Positions 15,926-20,037 of a stretch of 20,037 nucleotides of DNA are shown piece by piece. The stretch covers positions 1 through 20,037 of the forward strand of contig JAZRKT010000100.1 of assembly GCA_045646465.1 (NCBI GenBank), in the 5' to 3' direction. Every line of letters starts with the position of its first letter. Position 1 is the stretch's first letter. A model generated the notes under the pieces. That model was given only the letters and a program-made list of their open reading frames with translations. It was not told where the DNA came from and made no database searches. Source of the DNA: UMGS1387 sp045646465 (GTDB taxonomy: Bacteria > Bacillota > Clostridia > Oscillospirales > CAG-382). A program made the position numbers and the translations under genes.

Positions 15926-15952
15926 GAAAAATCTCCATTGTTTACCGCTTTT
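15907..15952 (-). terminator. Terminator of the lipoprotein-cysK operon
   Basis: A perfect 12-bp inverted repeat, AAAAGCGGTAAA on the minus strand (15941-15952) with TTTACCGCTTTT (15910-15921), has a 19-nt loop. It continues into a run of seven T (15907-15913). It lies 23 nt behind the cysK stop. Confidence 0.88.
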
Positions 15953-15975
15953 CATATTATTTTTAACAATATGTC

Positions 15976-16911
15976 TTATTTTTCGCAGTCAAACAGCGGT
16001 GTTGACAAATATCTTTCACCACTATCGGTAAGAAGCGCAACAACCGTCTTGCCTTCATTTTCCTTTCGGCTTGCCACCTTGCACGCCGCATCCAGCACAG
16101 CGCCCGACGATATTCCAACAAGCAACCCTTCAGTTCTTGCAAACTCACGTGCTCTTTTATATGCATCCTCGTGGTCTGCCGTAATTATCTCATCGTACAC
16201 TGCCGTATCAAGATTCTTCGGCACAAAGCCTGCGCCTATACCCTGTATTTTATGAGGACCTGCCTTACCTCCCGACAGCACGGGGCTATCCTTAGGCTCA
16301 ACGGCAACAACCTTCACATATGCGTTTTGCTCTTTAAGATACTTTCCCGTACCCGAAATTGTACCGCCCGTACCAACGCTTGCAACAAAGATATCCACCT
16401 TACCATCGGTATCCTCCCATATTTCAGGGCCTGTAGTAAGGTAGTGTACCTTAGGGTTTGAAGAGTTATCGAACTGTCCTGCAACAAAGCTGCCTTCAAT
16501 TTCCTTTGCAAGTTCATTTGCCTTTTCGATTGCGCCCGCCATACCCAGCTTTCCGTCTGTCAGCACAATTTCTGCACCGTATGCACGTATAAGCATCTGT
16601 CTTTCAACGCTCATTGTATCGGGCATTGTGAGAATAACCCTATAGCCTCGGCTTACGCCTATCGACGCAAGACCTATTCCCGTATTTCCGCTTGTAGGCT
16701 CAATTATACAGCTTCCCTTTTTAAGGAGTCCCTTTTCCTCAGCGTCGGCAATCATCTGCTTTGCCACTCTGTCTTTTGCGCTTCCTGCAGGGTTCATGCC
16801 TTCAAGCTTGACTAAAAGTTTTGCACAAAGCTTTCTTTCCTTTGCAAAGCTTTCACATTCAAGCAACGGCGTTCTTCCTACAAGCTCGTCAACTGATTTA
16901 TAAATTTTCAT
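15976..16911 (-). CDS. cysK: Cysteine synthase (O-acetylserine sulfhydrylase)
   Basis: A PLP enzyme that makes L-cysteine from O-acetylserine and sulfide in the cytosol. In 311 residues: the PLP lysine K46 in GSAKDRVA, the substrate loop TSGNTGIG (73-80), MPDTMSVERQ, the phosphate-binding loop GTGGTISGTGK (180-190), KIQGIGAGFVP and GISSGA. All are typical of CysK. Known family members also act as scaffolds in other complexes, but nothing here points to that. AGGTG lies about 9 nt before the ATG. It follows the lipoprotein gene by 14 nt with no terminator, so they are cotranscribed. No cysE, S-box or T-box leader is visible. Confidence 0.95.
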   Translation of the reverse strand: MKIYKSVDELVGRTPLLECESFAKERKLCAKLLVKLEGMNPAGSAKDRVAKQMIADAEEKGLLKKGSCIIEPTSGNTGIGLASIGVSRGYRVILTMPDTMSVERQMLIRAYGAEIVLTDGKLGMAGAIEKANELAKEIEGSFVAGQFDNSSNPKVHYLTTGPEIWEDTDGKVDIFVASVGTGGTISGTGKYLKEQNAYVKVVAVEPKDSPVLSGGKAGPHKIQGIGAGFVPKNLDTAVYDEIITADHEDAYKRAREFARTEGLLVGISSGAVLDAACKVASRKENEGKTVVALLTDSGERYLSTPLFDCEK

Positions 16912-16925
16912 AACTTTTCACCTTT

Positions 16926-17789
16926 TTATTCGCCGAACAGTGCGCCCCAGTTAATATCCGAATACTGAGTCTCAGGCTCGTCTTCGCTTTCGGACACTTT
17001 AGGCTGACTTTCGGAATCGTTCTCGGCCTCATCTTCTGCTGTTATTTCAGACTCCGCTTCATCAGCATCCCCTGCAAGCAAATCTTCCAGAGTTGTTACA
17101 AAGGGAACATCAACCTCGTTACCGTTTTCATCCTGCATTTTCTGCAAGTTGTAGTTTACTATAACCTTATCCTTTATATCATAAAGAGGTGTCCAGTCGG
17201 CAATATCGTTACCTGTAAAATCAAGCTTATAAAGTGTTTCGGGATTATAGCCCTCAAGGGATGAAACATCGGTAATACCATTATTCTGAAAATATCCGAA
17301 TGCAAGCTGTTCATAGTTTTTGATGAAGGAAACATCGGTTATAGGGATGTCATAATACTCAAAGATTTCGACATTCTTAAATTTCGCAAGATCACCAAAG
17401 CCTTCTTCATCCCATTCAAGCACTGCTGTTTTAACGTGTTCCTGCAAAGCCTCTATGGTAACATCTGCACTGAAATACACATCTGCATAATCCTCAAGAC
17501 CCACATACACCGTATCGGAACCGTCCTCCTCCGGACCTACTGCAAGGTATCTAACGCTGAGAACATCCTCCTGTGTCAGTCCGACTGCTTCTTTATCAAA
17601 GCATTGTGCAACAGCCTTTAGAAGTGCCGTATTTTCAAATCCCAGCTTATTTTCAAGAGTCTTCTCCTGCTGTTCTTGCTGTACTTCATTTTCTTCTTCA
17701 AGCAGCTCCTGTTCCTTATTACCGTTACAGGAGCAAAGCAACACCGCTGCACACAAGGCAAGCAATGTCCAAAGTTTTATATTCTTCAT
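16926..17789 (-). CDS. Secreted lipoprotein with short leucine-rich-type repeats
   Basis: The 287-residue product starts with a classic lipoprotein signal: KNIKLW, a hydrophobic stretch and the lipobox LCSC (18-21), so Cys21 should be lipid-anchored outside the membrane. A Glu/Gln-rich linker follows, then a globular part containing about three 22-residue repeats with ITDVS-type cores (ITDVSFI, ITDVSSL, IADWTPL), resembling internalin-type leucine-rich repeats. The tail is very acidic. The function is unknown to me. The frame is open to 17843, but ATG 17789 is chosen because AAGGG (17800-17804) lies 10 nt upstream and the earlier ATGs lie in or before the promoter. It is cotranscribed with cysK, whose job may or may not be related. 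Confidence 0.85.
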   Translation of the reverse strand: MKNIKLWTLLALCAAVLLCSCNGNKEQELLEEENEVQQEQQEKTLENKLGFENTALLKAVAQCFDKEAVGLTQEDVLSVRYLAVGPEEDGSDTVYVGLEDYADVYFSADVTIEALQEHVKTAVLEWDEEGFGDLAKFKNVEIFEYYDIPITDVSFIKNYEQLAFGYFQNNGITDVSSLEGYNPETLYKLDFTGNDIADWTPLYDIKDKVIVNYNLQKMQDENGNEVDVPFVTTLEDLLAGDADEAESEITAEDEAENDSESQPKVSESEDEPETQYSDINWGALFGE

Positions 17790-17811
17790 TTCAATCATAC
17801 CCTTCGTAATT

Positions 17812-17840
17812 ATTATACTACCCATGACTGTTTTTGTCAA
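17812..17840 (-). promoter_or_regulatory. Perfect-consensus promoter of the lipoprotein-cysK operon
   Basis: On the minus strand, TTGACA (17835-17840), a 17-bp spacer and TATAAT (17812-17817) match the sigma-A consensus exactly. Predicted start is near 17805, next to the ribosome site, so the leader is only about 16 nt. Confidence 0.9.
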
Positions 17841-17933
17841 CAAGTCAACAAAAACAAAGCAAAAAACTCCGCAGAACTCATAAAGGAGAAAAGAGCATCC
17901 GCAGAAGTTTCAGACTATAAAGTCAGTCGCCGT

Positions 17934-18071
17934 CTATACTGCAAGCACATCCTCCTTTATAAGCTTTGCAAATCCGTCCTCTGTTTTACATATTCCGGGT
18001 ATTCCCTGCTATATTCTGTTTGGTGTACTGTACTTTTTCAGCAATTCCTTATCCGCTACAAGCATCGCCAT
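17934..18071 (-). pseudogene. Short gene remnant, possibly of a sialidase-like protein
   Basis: From ATG 18071 or 18065 (GGGAGG lies about 7 nt before the second), the frame reads MAMLVADKELLKKYSTPNRI, then TAG at 18009-18011, then QGIPGICKTEDGFAKLIKEDVLAV and a second stop at 17934-17936. The pattern KYSTPNR-(W)-QGIPGI-TEDG resembles, from memory, the N-terminus of bacterial exo-alpha-sialidase-like (BNR) proteins, where a Trp stands at the stop position (TGG to TAG). AKLIKEDVLA resembles the C-terminal end of the same proteins, which would imply a large internal deletion. The identification is tentative. The rest of 17841-18155 holds the lipoprotein promoter and nothing else convincing. Confidence 0.4.
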
Positions 18072-18155
18072 CCCTCCCACATTTCTACCCTATTATAACT
18101 ATACACCAACGCGCCCTCACTTTCTATGGAATTTGTTGCTTTTTTAACCTACATC

Positions 18156-18188
18156 AAAAAAGGACACCCACTTTACAAATGAGTGTCC
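18156..18188 (-). terminator. Terminator behind the SpoVT-like frame
   Basis: On the minus strand, GGACACTC (18181-18188) pairs with GGGTGTCC (18162-18169), 8 bp with one wobble, followed by six T (18156-18161). It starts 9 nt after the stop codon of the SpoVT-like frame. Confidence 0.85.
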
Positions 18189-18197
18189 GAGCTTATA

Positions 18198-18737
18198 TTA
18201 TTCTTCCATCTGTTTACCGAGAAAACTTGCCGCCGTCTGCACAAGCTTAATTTCGGTATCATCAGGCTCTGTCAGGGTTTCCTCGGCATTTACCGTACTG
18301 ACAACGGCACCGATAACATCTCCACCCGAAATAATGGGCACAGCGCAGGATACGATAATTTTCTCATTTCCGTCAACGGCATAAAACTCCTTACCGCCGT
18401 TTTTTCTGCAATACATCTGACGTGATTCCATCACCGACTCAACATCCGCAGACACCTTTTTCTCATTGCATTCCTTCTTAGGTACTCCAGCAAATGCCAC
18501 CACGGTATCTCTATCGCATACGATTACTGCGTGATTACTTGTTTTATACAGCGTTTCTGCGTACTGTGTCGCAAAGCCAAGAAGCTCGCCGATGGGTGAG
18601 TACTTCTTGAAAATAACTTCGCCGTCACGGTCGGTGAAGATTTCAAGGGGGTCGCCCCTTTGCACCTTGTTGTTATATTGGTTTACATAATTCTTTCGGG
18701 TTCGACTTATTGTAGCATATTTTGGTGGGGGTGTCAA
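18198..18737 (-). CDS. SpoVT-like protein lacking most of its DNA-binding domain (probably degraded)
   Basis: From residue 27 onward the frame matches SpoVT, the AbrB-type regulator of forespore genes: RGDPLEIFTDRDGEVIFKKY closes the AbrB domain, SPIGELLGFATQYAETLY enters the C-terminal GAF domain, and it ends AASFLGKQMEE as SpoVT does. The first roughly 28 residues of the AbrB domain (D-x-x-G-R, IP-x-E-I-R) are missing and replaced by unrelated TPPPKYATISRTRKNYVNQ. The open frame begins with a TTG that is itself part of a consensus -35 box, so it cannot be the start. Transcription from that promoter begins near 18702, and the first in-frame start after it is GTG 18665, without a proper ribosome site. 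It may be a free GAF domain or a pseudogene. Its own terminator is intact. Confidence 0.7.
   Translation of the reverse strand: MTPPPKYATISRTRKNYVNQYNNKVQRGDPLEIFTDRDGEVIFKKYSPIGELLGFATQYAETLYKTSNHAVIVCDRDTVVAFAGVPKKECNEKKVSADVESVMESRQMYCRKNGGKEFYAVDGNEKIIVSCAVPIISGGDVIGAVVSTVNAEETLTEPDDTEIKLVQTAASFLGKQMEE
18709..18737 (-). promoter_or_regulatory. Consensus promoter fused to the SpoVT remnant
   Basis: On the minus strand, TTGACA (18732-18737), a 17-bp spacer and TACAAT (18709-18714), with TGC before the -10, form a near-perfect promoter. It points into the truncated spoVT frame. Predicted start is near 18702. Confidence 0.8.
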
Positions 18738-18752
18738 GTATAATAAGTTATT

Positions 18753-19029
18753 TTAATCAATTAAAAATGCTTTAAATATTTTATTTATGTGATTAAAGCT
18801 ATTCTTTCTACTCCACCCAAGTTTTGAAGGATGATAGCAGTTTACAAAAACAGCCGAGCCTCTTCTAAAACACCTTATACCATCTTTGGTTTCCTCAACA
18901 ACTTCGTTCCCAAACACTTTCATTGAAAAATCAAAAGTTCCTCCACACAACACCATCAAAACAAATCCCGTTGTTTGGGTTATTATCCGTGATGATTCCT
19001 CTGTATTGCTTTAGATAATCTTCAAACAT
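18753..19029 (-). pseudogene. Gene remnant in two frames, unrecognised
   Basis: GAAGGG precedes ATG 19029 by 9 nt. This frame reads MFEDYLKQYRGIITDNNPNN and continues GICFDDGVV before ending at a TGA (18928-18930). An overlapping second frame (18753-18959) carries VLCGGTFDFSMKVFG and ends with FVNCYHPSKLGWSRKNSF and a helix. The first looks like a protein N-terminus and the second like a C-terminus with a CGGT/HPS pattern vaguely like uracil-DNA-glycosylase-fold proteins. The switch falls in a GTGTTGTG-rich stretch at about 18940-18955, as if an internal deletion with a frame change had joined them. I do not recognise the family firmly. Neither frame alone makes a credible protein. Confidence 0.5.
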
Positions 19030-19099
19030 GTTTTTTATCCCTTCAAATTATAAATACTTGTTATATAAATAAATATACCACACCCCAACAAAGAAATCA

Positions 19100-19127
19100 A
19101 CCGATGCAGATTTAATTCCGCATCGGT
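19100..19127 (-). terminator. Terminator of the DUF3990/DUF3791 cassette
   Basis: A perfect 8-bp inverted repeat, ACCGATGC (19100-19107) with GCATCGGT (19120-19127), has a 12-nt loop, just after the last cassette gene. On the minus strand it runs into TTGATTTCTTTG, a moderately T-rich tail. Confidence 0.7.
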
Positions 19128-19134
19128 CTTGTAT

Positions 19135-19341
19135 TTATACAGCCTGTCTAGCCTCAATATAAAGGTCAATATCTTCTACAATATAGTTTGTTCCGGTCGT
19201 ATGAAGTGCTTCAAAACAGCTCACAATGTACTCCGAAACTCTATGCTTACGGAAAAGTTCTATAACCTCTTTACCCGTGAGGTTCTTTGCAGATTTATAC
19301 TGTTCTATGCAAAATATTAAAAACTTGCCCTCTTTACTCAT
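19135..19341 (-). CDS. DUF3791 family protein
   Basis: This 68-residue soluble protein has the pattern known from DUF3791: KEGKFLIFCIEQYKSAKNLTG, then EVIELFRKHRVSEYI, and an end like TGTNYIVEDIDLYIEARQ. Its molecular role is unknown. It is the third gene of a coupled cassette: its ATG lies 2 nt after the stop of the 79-residue gene, and its AGGAGG site is inside that gene's last codons at 7-nt spacing. Such dense coupling beside an ADP-ribosyltransferase-like gene suggests a role as modulator, antitoxin or targeting partner, which is inference. The terminator follows 8 nt after its stop. Confidence 0.82.
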   Translation of the reverse strand: MSKEGKFLIFCIEQYKSAKNLTGKEVIELFRKHRVSEYIVSCFEALHTTGTNYIVEDIDLYIEARQAV

Positions 19342-19343
19342 AT

Positions 19344-19583
19344 TTACGCCTCCTCAGGAAAAATTAAAACCCCGCTTTTTTGTTCTTCATTGAAAATCTC
19401 AAATAGTGCCATGGGGCTTAAATGCCAGAGTTTTGTTTCTTCCTGTTCAAGTTTTTCATACAGTTTCGAACTATAAAACATATCGGAAGCTGCAATTTCA
19501 TCAACAGAATACTTTTCAGAAATAAGTTTTACAATATCCGGAACTATCAAAACAAGCAAAGATTGAAATTTCTTATTATCCAT
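19344..19583 (-). CDS. Small protein of the DUF3990/DUF3791 cassette
   Basis: A 79-residue acidic, helical protein without signal or membrane segment. Notable stretches are FQSLLVLIVPDIVKLISEKY, FYSSKLYEKLEQEETKLWHLSP and the ending GVLIFPEEA. From memory this type of protein recurs between or beside DUF3990 and DUF3791 genes in Firmicutes, but I cannot name a function. Its ATG overlaps the upstream stop codon (TAATG at 19581-19585) and AGGAGG (19591-19596) is 7 nt before it, so it is translationally coupled to the DUF3990-type gene and probably made in proportion to it, as in toxin-antitoxin pairs. Confidence 0.75.
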   Translation of the reverse strand: MDNKKFQSLLVLIVPDIVKLISEKYSVDEIAASDMFYSSKLYEKLEQEETKLWHLSPMALFEIFNEEQKSGVLIFPEEA

Positions 19584-20037
19584 TACATTTCCTCCTCGGG
19601 TATCGTTCCGATGAAATTCAAAAATGACAACGCCTTCTCTGTTGTAAACACCATCTGATTATACAGTTTCTTTATCTTCAAAGTTTCAATTGTCTGTTCT
19701 TTACTGAGAACGCCCGCCTGATAGAGTGCAAATGTCGTATACACATCATCGTCGGCAACAGGACCGTAAACTACATCATGTTTTTCACCCAAGTAATTTC
19801 CCGAACGGTTTTCCGAAACAAAATCAAGCCAGGCTTCATCGGGAAAATCAAATTTTAAAACAGAACACTCTGAAAACAATTTTTCTTCATCAACTTCATA
19901 TATGCTTACAGTTTTTGTTCCCTCGTTTTTTCTTTTATATACCTTTTCAGCAAAGCTTACAGCCTGAATTTTATTTGTAGTTGTATAAAAACCGTATCCG
20001 AAATCAAGGAATCTGTTCTGTGCAACAAGTTTTGGAG
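19583..20037 (-). CDS. DUF3990-type, ADP-ribosyltransferase-like protein (5' end off the window)
   Basis: The frame is open from the right edge to the TAA at 19583-19585, giving 150 residues of the C-terminal part. It contains FLDFGYGFYTTTNKIQAVSFA, VSIYEVDEEKL, DEAWLDFVSENRSGN, DVVYGPVADDDVY and QMVFTTEKALSFLNF near the end. This order of motifs is that of DUF3990 proteins, which are grouped with the ADP-ribosyltransferase fold. The GFYTT segment would be the central NAD-pocket strand, and the expected upstream YHGS histidine motif lies outside the window. The TTG at 19879 is an internal codon, not the start. Likely activity is mono-ADP-ribosylation of a protein or nucleic acid, by inference. 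It is the first gene seen of the three-gene cassette. Confidence 0.75.
   Translation of the reverse strand, partial: PKLVAQNRFLDFGYGFYTTTNKIQAVSFAEKVYKRKNEGTKTVSIYEVDEEKLFSECSVLKFDFPDEAWLDFVSENRSGNYLGEKHDVVYGPVADDDVYTTFALYQAGVLSKEQTIETLKIKKLYNQMVFTTEKALSFLNFIGTIPEEEM

Noticed and set aside
17868..17921. Direct repeat TTCTGCGGA (minus strand) with a weak stem before a T-run
   Set aside because: Only two copies and a 4-bp stem; not convincing as a terminator or as a mobile-element end.
17805..17933. Possible S-box or T-box leader controlling the lipoprotein-cysK operon
   Set aside because: The predicted leader is only about 16 nt and no conserved riboswitch or T-box elements are visible upstream.
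18639..18660. AAGGGG-CGAC-CCCCTT hairpin inside the SpoVT-like frame
   Set aside because: It is coding sequence for the conserved GDPL segment of SpoVT and has no T-run, so the symmetry is probably chance.
1..20037. CRISPR arrays, tRNA or rRNA genes, insertion sequences
   Set aside because: No regularly spaced repeats, no cloverleaf or rRNA-like stretches and no transposase motifs were seen on either strand.

Overview
The window reads as a chromosomal segment of a low-GC Gram-positive anaerobe, most likely a Clostridia member of the Oscillospirales/Ruminococcaceae type. Supporting points are a Firmicutes-style division and cell-wall (dcw) cluster with mraZ at its head, a PASTA-bearing class B penicillin-binding protein, a DnaC/DnaI-type helicase loader, a SpoVT-derived reading frame, AGGAGG-type ribosome sites and consensus sigma-A promoters. 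Almost everything is on the minus strand; the only confident plus-strand gene is mnmA.

Left part (1-3.8 kb): the start of an unrecognised gene runs off the left edge. It is followed by uxuA (mannonate dehydratase), which lies 26 nt behind a helicase-loader gene in one apparent transcription unit. The helicase-loader gene and mnmA diverge from a compact region holding two strong promoters with 17-bp spacers. mnmA and ftsZ then converge on two back-to-back terminators.

Centre (3.8-13.8 kb): one long minus-strand operon, mraZ-rsmH-ftsL-pbp(spoVD/ftsI type)-mraY-ftsW-murG-ftsQ(divIB)-ftsZ. It runs from a good promoter with a candidate MraZ operator to a terminator after ftsZ, with a possible secondary promoter just before ftsZ. 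It makes lipid II (MraY, MurG), polymerises and crosslinks it at the septum (FtsW, PBP), and supplies the divisome scaffold (FtsL, FtsQ) and the ring (FtsZ). All soluble Mur ligases (murC, D, E, F), murB and ftsA are missing from it, and the FtsZ tail does not look canonical.

Right-centre (13.8-17.8 kb): typA/bipA with its own promoter and terminator, then a lipoprotein-cysK operon driven by a perfect TTGACA-17-TATAAT promoter. The cysK terminator overlaps the typA promoter.

Right part (17.8-20 kb): accessory DNA. About 1.1 kb holds three decayed genes: a short sialidase-like remnant, a SpoVT that lost its DNA-binding half, and a two-frame remnant that looks like an N-terminus joined to a C-terminus. 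Beyond it lies a tightly coupled three-gene cassette: a DUF3990-type, ADP-ribosyltransferase-like protein cut by the window edge, a 79-residue partner and a DUF3791 protein. This cassette is the best candidate for a poorly described system, perhaps toxin-antitoxin-like. I saw no tRNA, rRNA, CRISPR array, transposase or riboswitch. All family assignments were made by eye from the protein sequence.
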